DNA from: Achromobacter pulmonis
GTDB taxonomy: Bacteria; Pseudomonadota; Gammaproteobacteria; Burkholderiales; Burkholderiaceae_B
Reading direction: 5' to 3'
DNA length: 64,000 nt
Assembly (NCBI RefSeq): GCF_902859765.1
Contig: NZ_CADIJV010000020.1
Span: forward strand, 1 to 64,000
Below the pieces are notes generated by a model. It saw only the letters and a program-made list of their open reading frames with translations. It was not told where the DNA came from and made no database searches. This document shows positions 10,149 to 19,341 of the stretch, piece by piece. Each line of letters starts with the position of its first letter. Position 1 is the stretch's first letter. Made by a program: the position numbers and the translations under genes.

Positions 10149-11279
10149 ATGAATCAAGCAGTAGGCCTTGTCGGCTGGCGCGGTATGGTCGGCTCGGTGC
10201 TCATGCAACGCATGCGCGACGAGAACGACTTCGCACTGATCGAACCGGTGTTTTTCTCCACCAGCAACGCTGGCGGCGCCGCCCCCACTTGGGCGACTGG
10301 CGCGGGCCCGCTGCATGACGCCTACGACATCGACGCTCTGAAAAAACTGCCGATCATCGTGACGGCGCAAGGTGGCGATTACACCTCCGAGGTCTACCCG
10401 AAGCTGCGTGGCGCGGGCTGGAACGGCATCTGGATCGACGCCGCCAGCACGCTGCGCATGGCCGATGACGCCATCATCGTGCTGGACCCGGTCAACCGTC
10501 CCGTGATCGACGCCGCGCTCAAGCGCGGCGTGCGCAACTTCGTCGGCGGCAACTGCACGGTCAGCTGCATGCTGATGGGCCTGGCCGGCCTGTTCAACAA
10601 TGACCTGGTCGAGTGGATGACCACCATGACCTACCAGGCCGCTTCCGGCGGCGGCGCGCAGCACATGCGCGAGCTGCTGACCCAGTTCGGCGAACTGAAC
10701 CACGCCGTCAAGCCGCTGCTGGACGACCCGGCCTCGGCCATCCTGGAAATCGATCGCGGCATCCTGGCCAAGCAGAAGGACGAGGCGCTGCCCCACGAGC
10801 ACTTCGGCGTGCCGCTGGGCGGCAGCCTGATCCCCTGGATCGACAAGGACCTGGGCAACGGCATGTCCAAGGAAGAGTGGAAGGGCGAGGTCGAGACCAA
10901 CAAGATCCTCGGTCGCGGCGCCGCCTTCGGCACGCCCGCGACGCCGATCGACGGCCTGTGCGTGCGCATCGGCGCGATGCGCTGCCACAGCCAGGCGCTG
11001 ACCATCAAGCTCAAGCGCGACCTGCCGCTGGACGAGATCGAAGGGCTGATCGCCCAGGGCACGCAGTGGGCCAAGGTGATTCCCAACACCAAGGAAGATA
11101 CCATCCGCGACCTGACCCCGGTCGCGGTCACGGGCACCCTGGATATTCCGGTGGGCCGCCTGCGCAAGATGTCGATGGGCCCGCAGTACCTCAGCGCTTT
11201 CACCGTCGGCGACCAGTTGCTGTGGGGCGCCGCCGAGCCGCTGCGCCGCATGCTGCGCATCGCGCTGGCCGAAGCCTGA
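10149..11279 (+). CDS. asd: Aspartate-semialdehyde dehydrogenase
   Basis: 376 residues. It reduces aspartyl phosphate to aspartate semialdehyde with NADPH, feeding lysine/diaminopimelate, threonine and methionine synthesis. The NADP-binding start [18 protein letters not shown] and the active-site segment [10 protein letters not shown] (Cys136 catalytic) identify the Gram-negative form. It starts 162 bp beyond the leuB terminator, so it has its own promoter in an AT-richer stretch around 10,080-10,140, and is followed by its own terminator. Confidence 0.98.
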   Translation: MNQAVGLVGWRGMVGSVLMQRMRDENDFALIEPVFFSTSNAGGAAPTWATGAGPLHDAYDIDALKKLPIIVTAQGGDYTSEVYPKLRGAGWNGIWIDAASTLRMADDAIIVLDPVNRPVIDAALKRGVRNFVGGNCTVSCMLMGLAGLFNNDLVEWMTTMTYQAASGGGAQHMRELLTQFGELNHAVKPLLDDPASAILEIDRGILAKQKDEALPHEHFGVPLGGSLIPWIDKDLGNGMSKEEWKGEVETNKILGRGAAFGTPATPIDGLCVRIGAMRCHSQALTIKLKRDLPLDEIEGLIAQGTQWAKVIPNTKEDTIRDLTPVAVTGTLDIPVGRLRKMSMGPQYLSAFTVGDQLLWGAAEPLRRMLRIALAEA

Positions 11280-11326
11280 GGCCTGGCGGGCGGCACGGGC
11301 CGCCCGGTGGCGACAGGATCGCATCC

Positions 11327-11352
11327 ACAAAGGCACCCGCGGGTGCCTTTGT
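11327..11352 (+). terminator. Intrinsic terminator after asd
   Basis: Near-perfect palindrome (ACAAAGGCACCC, 2-base loop, GGGTGCCTTTGT) 47 bp after the asd stop. It has A and T flanks on both sides, so it could act in either direction. Confidence 0.85.
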
Positions 11353-11545
11353 CGTTTGCGCCGGGACGGCCAGAGCCTCGGATGCGGCTGGCAATGTGCC
11401 CGCCAGCCAACGCCGATGCGCCTTTCAGGTTTGTGAAACGCGCTCGATCCATTACACTTTTCCGGTGAATTGAGGCTTGTTCTCACGCGATCGCCACGAA
11501 CAGCCCGCGCCCGATTATTCGACGACAAGAACGGAATTCCAGCTT

Positions 11546-13267
11546 ATGACCCAGCGTTCGCGCCAAGTGAAGCATGCCCGCCGTTTGAAGGCCCTGCAGT
11601 GGGCGGTCGCGCTGGCCATCGGCGCGGGCGCTTGCAGCCCGGCGTTGGCGATGCGGATCGGACACTCGCGGGTCGTGTCGGCGCCGGGCGCGCCGTTGCA
11701 GGCGCTGGTCGGGCTGCAGGAACTGTCTCCCGACGAATTGGCGTCGCTGCGCGTGTCGGTGGCCGACGAGGCGGCCTGGCAGCGCGCGGGCCTGAAACCG
11801 CCCGCGCCGCTGGCCAGCCTGGTGGTGCGGGTCGAGGACGGCATGGACCCAACCCGCAAGAACCTGCGGGTGCGGTCGACTCAGGCGCCGGCCGGCGGCG
11901 CGGTCGATCTGTTGCTGGATATCAGTTCCAGTTCCGGCCAGCGGCAGGTCCAGGTCAGCATCCTGGTGCCGCTGCGCGGCGCCGGCGCCGACGTCACGCC
12001 GGCGGCGGTGGGCGAGCCGGGGCGGACGGGGGGCAGCTCCGGCTGGGTCAACGTGAAATCGGGCGACACGCTGTTCGCCATTGCGCGACGCAACGCGGTG
12101 CCCAACGCCTCGGTCTACCAGATGCTGGTGGCGCTGTGGCGCGCCAATCCCGACGCCTTCATCCAGAACAATATGAATCTGGTGCGGGCCGGTCGCAAGC
12201 TGGCGATCCCCGATGCCGCCACGGTGCGCGCGATCGATCCGGCCGAAGCGCGGCGGATTTTCAACGAACATGCCGAGGCCTTCGCCCGCTATCGCGCCCG
12301 TCTGGGGGCGGCGGCTGGCGCCAATCCCGCCGTGGTCAAGGGCCAGGACGCCAGCTCGGGCACCGTGACCCGGCCCGGTGATACGGGTGTGGCCACGGCC
12401 ACGCAGCCGCAGGATCGGGTGCGCCTGTCCTCCGGGCAGGCCCAGGGCGCTGCCGCGGCGCAGGCCGAAGCGCAGGGCGACCAGCGCGTCTCCAACGAGC
12501 GCGCGATGGCGGATGCGCAGGGCCGCGTGAATCAGCTGGAGAGCAACGTCAGTGAATTGAACAAGGCCGTGGCCGAGCAGGGTGCGGCGGGCAGCCCGGG
12601 TACGCCAGGGGCCGCAGGCGCAGCGGGTGCTTCGGGCGCCCCGGGTGCCGCGGGCGCTCCGGGTGCCGCAGGTGCTCCGGGTGCCGCGGGTGCTCCGGGT
12701 GCCGCGGGTGCTCCGGGTGCCGCAGGTGCTTCGGGTGCCGCGGGTGCTCCGGGTGCCGCAGGTGCTTCGGGTGCCGCAGGTGCTCCGGGTGCCGCAGGTG
12801 CGCCGGGTGCCGCGGGTGCTTCGGGGGCCGCAAGTGCTTCGGGTGCCGCGGGTGCTTCGGGGGCCGCAGGTGCTTCGGGTGCCACGGGCGCCGCAGGTAC
12901 CGCGGGGGCTTCCGGTACGCCGGGCACCCCGGGAGCGTCGATCGCCGCCACGCAACAAGACAAGGCCGCCGCGGGAGCCGCGGCGGCCCAGAACAAGGAT
13001 AAGGATTTGACTTCTTCCATGCCGGCCTGGTTGGCCGACAATCTGCTCATCATCGTCACCGCCGTGCTGGCGCTGATCGCCTTCGCCATTGCGTGGCTGT
13101 TGCGGCGCGCAGGCGCCCGCCGCGGCGATGACGATGAGGAAACCTATGACTACAACGAGCCGGCGCTCGATACGGCGGCGCTGAATCGCAAGCTCGACGC
13201 CATCAATCTCGATCTCGATCAACCGCCCACGGACGAACCGCGCCCGGCGGGCAGTTCCCGGATCTGA
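11546..13267 (+). CDS. fimV: FimV-like LysM protein with collagen-like repeat
   Basis: 573 residues. Residues 1-36 are a signal sequence; the mature start MRIGHSRVVSAPGAPLQALV is typical of the FimV N-terminal domain. A LysM-like peptidoglycan-binding segment (VNVKSGDTLFAIARRN) lies at about 168-225. Residues about 349-464 form a run of Gly-X-Y triplets (GAAGAP/GAAGAS) not expected in FimV. A membrane helix (NLLIIVTAVLALIAFAIAWLL) follows near 497-517 with a short acidic cytoplasmic tail. Normal FimV proteins are longer, with cytoplasmic TPR repeats missing here. The ATG at 11546 is preferred over one at 11477 because it gives a clean signal peptide. The role is probably polar or envelope organisation; the symbol rests on the N-terminal and LysM domains and gene order. 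Confidence 0.82.
   Translation: MTQRSRQVKHARRLKALQWAVALAIGAGACSPALAMRIGHSRVVSAPGAPLQALVGLQELSPDELASLRVSVADEAAWQRAGLKPPAPLASLVVRVEDGMDPTRKNLRVRSTQAPAGGAVDLLLDISSSSGQRQVQVSILVPLRGAGADVTPAAVGEPGRTGGSSGWVNVKSGDTLFAIARRNAVPNASVYQMLVALWRANPDAFIQNNMNLVRAGRKLAIPDAATVRAIDPAEARRIFNEHAEAFARYRARLGAAAGANPAVVKGQDASSGTVTRPGDTGVATATQPQDRVRLSSGQAQGAAAAQAEAQGDQRVSNERAMADAQGRVNQLESNVSELNKAVAEQGAAGSPGTPGAAGAAGASGAPGAAGAPGAAGAPGAAGAPGAAGAPGAAGASGAAGAPGAAGASGAAGAPGAAGAPGAAGASGAASASGAAGASGAAGASGATGAAGTAGASGTPGTPGASIAATQQDKAAAGAAAAQNKDKDLTSSMPAWLADNLLIIVTAVLALIAFAIAWLLRRAGARRGDDDEETYDYNEPALDTAALNRKLDAINLDLDQPPTDEPRPAGSSRI
12592..12937 (+). repeat. In-frame collagen-like tandem repeat (18-bp units)
   Basis: A tandem array of roughly 18-bp units of the type GGTGCTCCGGGTGCCGCG, alternating CCG and TCG in the Pro/Ser codon. 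It encodes Gly-Ala-Ala-Gly-Ala-Pro/Ser. The triplet phase is kept throughout apart from one Gly-to-Ser break (GAASAS). DNA of this kind can change copy number by slippage in steps that keep the frame. Confidence 0.9.
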
Positions 13268-13270
13268 GCA

Positions 13271-14092
13271 ATGTCCAGAGTTGCAATGGGGCTGGCGTAT
13301 GACGGCTCCGCCTGGCAGGGCTGGCAGACCCAGCCGCACCGGCAGACGGTGCAGGACACGTTGGAAACCGCCCTGGCGCAATTCTGCGGCGTGACGGAGG
13401 CTGTACCCACCATCTGCGCCGGCCGCACGGATACCGGTGTGCATGGCGCGATGCAGGTGATTCATCTGGATACGCCATTGGCGCGGCGCATGGAGTCCTG
13501 GGTCCGGGGCGTGAACGCGTTCCTGCCCCCCAGCATTTCCGTGCAGTGGGCCAAAGCGGTGCCTGACGATTTTCATGCCCGCTTTTCGGCCCGGGCCCGT
13601 ACCTACGTCTATCTATTGTGGCGCGGCCGCGTGCGCCCCGCCTTGTGGGCCGGTCGCGCCGGCTGGTGCCACCAGCCGCTGGATGTCGATGCCATGCGCC
13701 TGGCGGCACGCGCCCTGCTGGGCGAGCACGACTTTTCCAGTTTCCGTTCCTCGCAATGCCAGGCCAGGCATCCGGTGCGTGTCATGCACCAACTGGACAT
13801 CGACGAACGCGGCGCCTTCCTGGTGTTCACGCTGCGGGCCAATGCTTTCCTGCATCACATGGTGCGCAATATCATGGGGGCGCTGCTGCAGATCGGGCAG
13901 GGCCGCGAGTCGGTCGACTGGATGGCGCAGTTGCTGTCCTGGCGCGACCGCAGGCGTGGCGCGCCCACGTTTTCTCCCGATGGCCTGTACCTGTCGGCCA
14001 TCGACTATCCGGACGAGTTCGGCCTGGACGAGCTGGATGGCGGGGCGGTGTTGCTCTCGCCATTTACCCAGCCGGCAGCTAGCCGGATCTAG
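13271..14092 (+). CDS. truA: tRNA pseudouridine(38-40) synthase
   Basis: 273 residues. It converts uridines 38-40 of the tRNA anticodon arm to pseudouridine. The catalytic aspartate is Asp54 in [11 protein letters not shown]; the N-terminal [17 protein letters not shown] and C-terminal [17 protein letters not shown] are family hallmarks. It follows the fimV-like gene after 3 bp, as in many beta- and gammaproteobacteria, so the two are probably co-transcribed. Confidence 0.97.
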   Translation: MSRVAMGLAYDGSAWQGWQTQPHRQTVQDTLETALAQFCGVTEAVPTICAGRTDTGVHGAMQVIHLDTPLARRMESWVRGVNAFLPPSISVQWAKAVPDDFHARFSARARTYVYLLWRGRVRPALWAGRAGWCHQPLDVDAMRLAARALLGEHDFSSFRSSQCQARHPVRVMHQLDIDERGAFLVFTLRANAFLHHMVRNIMGALLQIGQGRESVDWMAQLLSWRDRRRGAPTFSPDGLYLSAIDYPDEFGLDELDGGAVLLSPFTQPAASRI

Positions 14093-14128
14093 CCGGCCGG
14101 GTGCCGGCGCCCAATGGAGGCCTGTCTC

Positions 14129-15223
14129 ATGCAACGCCGCGCGTTTTTGAAGCGAACCGCCCTGGGTGCCGCCAGCGGCGCAGTGATCGCTGCCCCGGTT
14201 CATGCGCAGGAGGCTGCGCCGGTGTCGTGGCGGTTGGCGTCGAGTTTCCCCAATGAGTCGCCGACCCTGTTCGCCGGCGCGCAAGACGTGGCGCGCTATG
14301 TCGCCGACGTCACCGACGACAAGTTTCGCATCGAGGTCTTTTCGGCTGGCGAGCTGGTGGACGCTGGCCAGGTGTTGGATGCCGTGCAGCAACGCGTTGT
14401 CGATTGCGGCCACACCGCTTCGACCCGATTTTTCGACACCGATCCGGCGTTGTGCTTCGACGCCGGGGTGCCGTTTGGCCTGAATACCCGGCAGATGAAC
14501 GCCTGGATGCTGCAGGGAGAAGGCCTGGCGCTGACGCGTGTGCTGTTCGACAAGTATGGCATCCTGAATTTTCCCTGCGGATTCACCGGCGCGCAGATGG
14601 GGGGCTGGTTCCGGGGCGAGGTCAAAACGGTGGATGACCTGCGCGGCTTGAAGATCAAGGCTGGCGGTTTTGCACGCCAGGTGCTCGCGCGCATGGGCGC
14701 GGTGCCCGTCGACCTGCCCATTGCCGACACCTATGCGGCGCTGGAGCAGGGCGGGGTCGACGCGGTGGCCTGGATCGGTCCGTATGACGACGAAAACCTG
14801 GCGCTTTACAAGGTCGCCCGGAATTACTACTTCCCTGGGTGGTGGGCGGGTACGCTGCAATTGTCGCTTTACGTGAACCAGCAGGCGTATGACGAACTGC
14901 CCAAGTCCTACCAGGCGGCGCTCGGGCTGGCTTGCCGGATGGCCACCACCAACATGATCGCGAAGTACGATGCCGGCAATCCCGATGCCCTGCGCCGGCT
15001 GGTGCAGCACGGCGCCCAGCTCAAGGCATTTCCCAGGCCGGTGCTGCAGGCCGCGCATGCGGCTGCGCTCCAGCTTTACCAGGAATTGAGCGCCAAGGAT
15101 CCGATGTTCAAGAAGCTATACGAGAGCATGGCGGCCTTTCGCGATAAGGAGATTCCCTGGTTCCGCGTGGCCGAGGGCAGCTTCGATTCCCTCATGGCCA
15201 CGCTCGGCCAGCCGGCCGCTTGA
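14129..15223 (+). CDS. TRAP-type transporter periplasmic substrate-binding protein (DctP family)
   Basis: 364 residues. It starts MQRRAFLKRTALGAASGAV, a twin-arginine signal with two lipid-facing Ala/Gly stretches, cleaved near AHAQE. The body has DctP-family features: KFRIEVFSAGELVD, a segment GMRGLKIK-like (DLRGLKIKAGGFARQVL) and a late FKKLYESMAAFRDKE helix. It binds an organic acid, probably a carboxylate, for a TRAP permease. No DctQ or DctM gene is nearby, so its membrane partner is elsewhere. The start at 14129 has GGAGG 8 bases upstream; an in-frame ATG at 14114 lacks a good site. Confidence 0.88.
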   Translation: MQRRAFLKRTALGAASGAVIAAPVHAQEAAPVSWRLASSFPNESPTLFAGAQDVARYVADVTDDKFRIEVFSAGELVDAGQVLDAVQQRVVDCGHTASTRFFDTDPALCFDAGVPFGLNTRQMNAWMLQGEGLALTRVLFDKYGILNFPCGFTGAQMGGWFRGEVKTVDDLRGLKIKAGGFARQVLARMGAVPVDLPIADTYAALEQGGVDAVAWIGPYDDENLALYKVARNYYFPGWWAGTLQLSLYVNQQAYDELPKSYQAALGLACRMATTNMIAKYDAGNPDALRRLVQHGAQLKAFPRPVLQAAHAAALQLYQELSAKDPMFKKLYESMAAFRDKEIPWFRVAEGSFDSLMATLGQPAA

Positions 15224-15322
15224 GCGCAGGTGCTGGGGCTGGCGTGGCGCGGGCTGGGTCTGCCTGCGTTGCGGGCTCACCCCTTATACTGGCCGCATTC
15301 GTCGCGTTGGGCGACACAAGCA

Positions 15323-15985
15323 ATGAATGCCATGCGCACACGCATCAAGATCTGCGGGCTGACCCGCGAAGAAGACATCGATGCCGCCGTCTCGGCGGGC
15401 GTCGATGCGATCGGCTTTGTCTTCTACCCGAAGAGCAAGCGCTATGTCACGCCAACCCGAGCCGCGCAACTGCGTCGCGTGGTGCCGGCGTTCGTTGATG
15501 TGGTCGCACTGTTCGTGAATCCGCAGCCGCACGAGGTGCGGGCCGTGCTGGACGAAGTCGGCCCCGAGTTGCTGCAATTCCACGGTGACGAAACGCCGCA
15601 GGAGTGCGCGCGCCATGGCCGCCGCTACCTGCGCGCGTTCCGCGCCGGCGCGCCCGGCCTGGAAACGGCCGCAAGCCTGGCCACTTATTGCCGTGCCTAC
15701 GGTGAGGCCGCCGCCTGGCTATTCGACAGCTACAGCGCTGGCTACGGCGGTAGCGGCCATGGCTTTGACTACCGTTTGCTGGACGACGTGAAGGCCGATG
15801 CGGTGTCGCGCCCGCTGGTCCTGTCGGGCGGGTTGAACCCGGACAACGTCGCGGCCGCGGTGCAGGCCGTGCGGCCGTGGGCGGTCGATGTGAGTAGCGG
15901 CGTCGAGGTCGAGCAAGGAATAAAAAGTTCTGATAGAATCTCGGTCTTCGTTGCTGCGGTGCATGCTGCGGACGCGAAGAAATAG
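15323..15985 (+). CDS. trpF: Phosphoribosylanthranilate isomerase
   Basis: 220 residues. It isomerises phosphoribosylanthranilate in tryptophan synthesis as a (beta/alpha)8 barrel. RIKICGLTREEDI near the N-terminus, IGFVFYPKSKRYV and the phosphate-binding PLVLSGGLNPDNV are diagnostic, and VDVSSGVE closes the barrel. The ATG at 15323 gives family length. It is not adjacent to truA here, the TRAP gene being inserted between. The 234 bp after it hold no gene until tRNA-Val. Confidence 0.95.
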   Translation: MNAMRTRIKICGLTREEDIDAAVSAGVDAIGFVFYPKSKRYVTPTRAAQLRRVVPAFVDVVALFVNPQPHEVRAVLDEVGPELLQFHGDETPQECARHGRRYLRAFRAGAPGLETAASLATYCRAYGEAAAWLFDSYSAGYGGSGHGFDYRLLDDVKADAVSRPLVLSGGLNPDNVAAAVQAVRPWAVDVSSGVEVEQGIKSSDRISVFVAAVHAADAKK

Positions 15986-16177
15986 GAAGAAGTTGCCGGT
16001 GCAAGTGGGCAGCGTGTGGTGAGTGCATTGCAAGGCAAGTGCGCCAAATGGCAGGTGAAACCAAACTGGTAAAACCGCTGTGGCGATCAGGCTGAAAAAA
16101 ATAGCTTGATAAAAAACTGGCCGATGCGGCGATAAACCCCCACGCAATGAACACAGCAAAAAATCTGAAAAGACGAT

Positions 16178-16206
16178 TTGCATAGTTTAAAAAAGCACTA
16201 TATAAT
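16178..16206 (+). promoter_or_regulatory. Sigma-70 promoter of tRNA-Val
   Basis: TTGCAT at 16178-16183 and a perfect TATAAT at 16201-16206 with 17-bp spacing. Transcription should start near 16213, a few bases before the mature tRNA 5' end at 16220. Confidence 0.88.
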
Positions 16207-16219
16207 TCTTCTTCTTTGC

Positions 16220-16296
16220 AGGCGGTTAGCTCAGCTGGTTAGAGCGCCACGTTGACATCGTGGAGGTCGTTGGTTCGATTCCAATACCGCCTACCA
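16220..16296 (+). tRNA. tRNA-Val(GAC)
   Basis: 77 nt including encoded CCA. The acceptor stem AGGCGGT/ACCGCCT pairs fully, the D stem is GCTC/GAGC, the anticodon stem CCACG/CGTGG encloses loop TTGACAT (anticodon GAC), and the T arm is GTTGG/CCAAT around TTCGATT. It is the integration target of the prophage; its last 18 bases lie in the duplicated core, so the gene stays intact. Confidence 0.97.
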
Positions 16297-16311
16297 AATT
16301 CCTGCAAAGTG
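16279..16311. repeat. attL core (33-bp direct repeat)
   Basis: Identical to 63836-63868. It begins TTCCAATACC inside the T arm of tRNA-Val and ends CAAAGTG 15 bp past the tRNA, so integration restores the tRNA 3' end. Confidence 0.95.
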
Positions 16312-16328
16312 GTGCCAAGCACCGCCTT

Positions 16329-16363
16329 AAAAGCCGCGTAAGTCTTTGACTTCGCGGCTTTTT
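16329..16363. terminator. Bidirectional terminator between tRNA-Val and the integrase
   Basis: Stem AAAAGCCGCG / CGCGGCTTTT with T and A tracts outside. It ends the tRNA transcript and can stop the leftward integrase mRNA. A similar but not identical hairpin lies past attR, so the phage brings a replacement terminator. Confidence 0.8.
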
Positions 16364-16407
16364 GCTTTGTGCGCTGCCAAGTGCTGCCAAGTGGCGCCAA
16401 GCGATTT

Positions 16408-16448
16408 AAGGGTAGAAATGAGGGTAGGGCCAAAAATAATAAGGGTAG
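16408..16448 (+). repeat. Integrase arm-type repeats next to attL
   Basis: Three same-orientation copies of an octamer: AAGGGTAG at 16408, GAGGGTAG at 16420 and AAGGGTAG at 16441. Two more occur just inside attR. Position and repetition fit arm sites bound by the N-terminal domain of the integrase. Confidence 0.65.
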
Positions 16449-16460
16449 GCCCCGCGGCCC

Positions 16461-17702
16461 TCATTTTTCCGCCTTGGCCGCGCATTGGTCGAGATAATCC
16501 GACCACCACTGCATCAGCTGCCGGCGCTCGTCCAGATACTCGGCGTGGTTGTACGCGCGACGCACCATGTTGCGCTCTTTGTGGGCCAGTTGGCGTTCGA
16601 TCACTTCCGGCCGCGCGCCGCTGCGCTCGTTCATGATGGTCGACGCCAGCCCGCGGAACCCGTGTCCGGTTTGCTCGCCCTCGAAGCCCAGGATCTTGAG
16701 CGCCTTGTTTATGGTCTCGGCGCTCATGGGTGTGTTGGCCGGATCTCGCAACCCCGGGAACAGCAGCCGGTACCGGCCGGTGTATTGCGCCAGCTCCTCC
16801 AACAGGGCCAGCACCTGGCGCGACAGAGGGATGGTGTGGTCGGCACCCGTTTCCTTCGCGATCAGCGTCCCCTTCATTCGGCCGGCCGGAATCAGCCACA
16901 GCGCGTCAGCGCGGGAGAACTCGACCCAGGCCGCCCAGCGTAGCTCGTTGGTGCGCGGGAAGGTGTGCATCATGATTTGAATGGCGATGCGCGTTTCCGG
17001 CCGGCCGTGATAGTTCTTGACGCGGGCGATCAGCGTGCCGAGGCTCGCCTCGCTCACGTGGGGGAAGTGCTTCACCGGCGCGCGCGGGTCCAGGAACTTC
17101 TTCAGGCCCTGGGTGGGGTCCGCCGGCGCGCGGCCCGTGCCCACGGCGTACTGGAACACCATGCTGGTGGCGCTGATGAACCGGTCGGCCATATCCGGCG
17201 CGCCGCGGGCTTCGATCCGCTTGGCGGCATCCAGCACGACCTTTCCCGGGATCGCGTCCACCGCATCGGCGCCGAAGTATGGATAGGCGTCGTTCTTGAG
17301 CGTGTTCGAGATCCGCGCATGGTAGCCAGCGCTCCAGGCCGGCCGCCGCAGCTCGAGCAGTTCCTGGGCCACCGCCTGGAATTGCCGTTCAGCTTCGGCC
17401 TTCTGGGCTCGCGCATCTTCTTGTCTCTGGGCGACAGGGTCATCCCCTTTCGCCAGCAGTTGGTCGATACGCGCGCGCTCGGCGCGGGCTCGGGCCAGCG
17501 GCACGGCCGGGTAGTCGCCGATCGTGAGCATGCTCTCCTTGCCTGTAACCGGGCTGCGGTAACGCACGCGCCATTTCTTGGCACCGGAGCGCAGGAGTTC
17601 CAGAAACAGGCCCCCGCCGTCGAACAGCTTGTTTCCGCCGGAAGGGCTGAACTTGGCCAGCCGGCATTTGGGGTCAGTGAGTGGTACTACTTGACGTGCC
17701 AT
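16461..17702 (-). CDS. int: P4-type tyrosine integrase
   Basis: 413 residues. The N-terminal third (LFDGGGLFLELLRSGAKKW, then YPAVPLARARAERA) is the DUF4102 arm-binding domain of P4-like integrases. Catalytic residues are visible as Arg250 (RTNELRW), His347/Arg350 (HGFRGLAS), His374 and Tyr384 (AYNHAEYL). It recombines attP with the tRNA-Val attB. It is the last gene of the leftward early operon, next to attL, as usual; the AlpA-like gene 13 bp upstream probably acts as directionality factor or regulator. Confidence 0.97.
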   Translation of the reverse strand: MARQVVPLTDPKCRLAKFSPSGGNKLFDGGGLFLELLRSGAKKWRVRYRSPVTGKESMLTIGDYPAVPLARARAERARIDQLLAKGDDPVAQRQEDARAQKAEAERQFQAVAQELLELRRPAWSAGYHARISNTLKNDAYPYFGADAVDAIPGKVVLDAAKRIEARGAPDMADRFISATSMVFQYAVGTGRAPADPTQGLKKFLDPRAPVKHFPHVSEASLGTLIARVKNYHGRPETRIAIQIMMHTFPRTNELRWAAWVEFSRADALWLIPAGRMKGTLIAKETGADHTIPLSRQVLALLEELAQYTGRYRLLFPGLRDPANTPMSAETINKALKILGFEGEQTGHGFRGLASTIMNERSGARPEVIERQLAHKERNMVRRAYNHAEYLDERRQLMQWWSDYLDQCAAKAEK

Positions 17703-17715
17703 TTCTTCCTCGATT

Positions 17716-17970
17716 TCACTTTTTCGGAACGGCTTTATAGCCGTCGGGGTCAGCCAGCCAAGCCAGGATGTCGGCGCCCTTGTAGGCGGTGCAGTTCGTA
17801 GACTGGGACACAGGCCGCGGCGCGCGGCCCTGCAGGATGCGGTGGCGCCAGGTCTCGCGCGAAAAGGGGATCAGCGCGGAGAATTGGCTCCAGCGGTACA
17901 GGCCCTCCGGATGGATCGGCGCCGGTGCGGCAGCGGCTGGTGCTTGGTGTTGGGCTGCGTGTGCCATCAC
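17716..17970 (-). CDS. AlpA-like DNA-binding regulator / excisionase candidate
   Basis: 84 residues with a winged-helix AlpA/Xis-like pattern: GLYRWSQFSALIPFSRETWR, then a basic RILQGRAPRP wing and a C-terminal ADILAWLADPDGY helix. Such proteins activate integrase expression or bend DNA for excision. It sits immediately upstream of int and overlaps the previous ORF by 4 bp (ATGA), so it is translationally coupled. Confidence 0.78.
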   Translation of the reverse strand: MMAHAAQHQAPAAAAPAPIHPEGLYRWSQFSALIPFSRETWRHRILQGRAPRPVSQSTNCTAYKGADILAWLADPDGYKAVPKK

Positions 17971-18341
17971 ATCTCCTTATTGTCGATGTCGGCGCCCAGC
18001 GGCAGCGCCATGGTGTGCGCGCAAGGCGGCATCGGGAGAGCCTCGCCGGCCGGCACAAATGCCGTGCAGCAGGGTTGGCCAGTCTTGTCGTATTGCCACT
18101 CGGCGGGGTATTCGGCATCGCCGGGCTTGAACGCCATGGACAGCGCGATCAGGCCGCATACCTCGTTGTCGTCGCACTCGTTGACGTCGTCGCCCTCGCG
18201 CATGGCGCGGTCGCAGGCACAGCCGCGGCACCAGGCGTCGAAGAAGAATTCGCCCTCGGTGCCATTGGATGGCTGATAGGGTTGGCCCGCGCGCTCAGCG
18301 TTGAGCGCGGCATGGCCAGCCGGTAGGATGGGGCTAGGCAT
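17967..18341 (-). CDS. Cysteine-rich hypothetical phage protein
   Basis: 124 residues with six cysteines clustered between about residues 38 and 107 (AWCRGCACDRA, NECDDNEVCG, QPCCTAF, PPCAH), which suggests metal binding. No known domain is recognised. It overlaps the AlpA-like gene by 4 bp and the upstream gene by 8 bp, within the leftward operon. Confidence 0.72.
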   Translation of the reverse strand: MPSPILPAGHAALNAERAGQPYQPSNGTEGEFFFDAWCRGCACDRAMREGDDVNECDDNEVCGLIALSMAFKPGDAEYPAEWQYDKTGQPCCTAFVPAGEALPMPPCAHTMALPLGADIDNKEM

Positions 18342-19341
18342 CGCGTCCCCCCTGTTCGGGCTGGGCGGCAGAAAGCGCGGCGCGCCAGCCGTGCAAGAAG
18401 AAGCCGTGATAGTTGACCGACTCGGATAAGGTCCATCCCGCTGCTCCGACTTCGGCTCGGCATTCCGCCCACGCTGCCTCTACCTCCCCGGCGTGCTGCT
18501 GGCGGTCGTTCAGGACCGCCGCCCGGGCGTAAGCGCGCGATTCGGTTTCCGTGTCTCGGAGTTCCGCCGGCAGCGGTGGCAGCACCACGGTATCCGCCAA
18601 CTGGGCGACACCATCAAGCCCAGAACTGGCGCGGGTCTCGGTCGATTTATGGCCCCGACGGGCGCCATCGCGCGGGCCGGTTTCAGCACCGCCGCGCGCG
18701 CCGTCCTTGTCCGCCTGGGACTGAATTCTGGCTTCCAGCCGCCGCACGGCCGCCGCCACGTCAGTGGGAAGTTCACCGGCATCTCCAGGGCGGCCGAAGC
18801 GATCGAAGATGAAGTACACCAGCGTGGCCAGGTCAGGCGACGACGTCATTCCGTCCTTGGCGCTGGCCTGGGGCGCGGCGTGGTCGTACAGTGCCTTGCC
18901 TCCCGTGCGGCCCCCACTGAAGCTGTCCACGCGGTTGTATTCGATATCGACCAGGACACCTTCCCGGTCCCGGGATTCAAGCGCATAGCAGTAGGGACGC
19001 TGCGTCTCCCCAACTACAAGCCCGCGGGCCTGCGCCAGATGACGCTCTTGCGGGTCCCCCTTGGTGTGCCACCATCGACCATGTGCATCGCCTACAGAGG
19101 CCACAGCGGCGCTTGCCGGGGCGGCGCGGGCCACACGCTCGGCGGCCCGCATACCGAGCGCGAAGCCCAGCCACATGGTGTCGGTGTCGGAGTCCATGTA
19201 GTAGGCGAAATCGCCGTTGATTTCCATGATGCCGAGCGGCGTGTTTTCCTTGAGCGCCGGCGTGTTGTTGATGCCCTGTTCGAAGTGCTTGCGCATTTCG
19301 GCCACGGTGATGGAGCCGGGCTTTTCCTTGATGGTCAGCAT
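18334..19341 (-). CDS. Hypothetical phage protein with Tyr/Trp-rich N-terminal domain
   Basis: 335 residues from the ATG at 19341, which has GGGACGGGAG just upstream; an in-frame ATG at 19404 would overlap the previous gene. The N-terminal part (ITVAEMRKHFEQGINNTPAL, GDFAYYMDSDTDTMWLGFALG) looks folded; the middle is rich in charged and Ala residues, and the end (SVNYHGFFLHGWRAALSAAQ) resembles a small helical hairpin seen in phage early proteins. Function unknown. It overlaps the upstream gene by 7 bp. Confidence 0.7.
   Translation of the reverse strand: MLTIKEKPGSITVAEMRKHFEQGINNTPALKENTPLGIMEINGDFAYYMDSDTDTMWLGFALGMRAAERVARAAPASAAVASVGDAHGRWWHTKGDPQERHLAQARGLVVGETQRPYCYALESRDREGVLVDIEYNRVDSFSGGRTGGKALYDHAAPQASAKDGMTSSPDLATLVYFIFDRFGRPGDAGELPTDVAAAVRRLEARIQSQADKDGARGGAETGPRDGARRGHKSTETRASSGLDGVAQLADTVVLPPLPAELRDTETESRAYARAAVLNDRQQHAGEVEAAWAECRAEVGAAGWTLSESVNYHGFFLHGWRAALSAAQPEQGGRDA

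Noticed and set aside
12592-12937. CRISPR-like or satellite array
   Set aside because: The repeats are contiguous 18-bp units in frame in a protein; no spacers and no cas genes.
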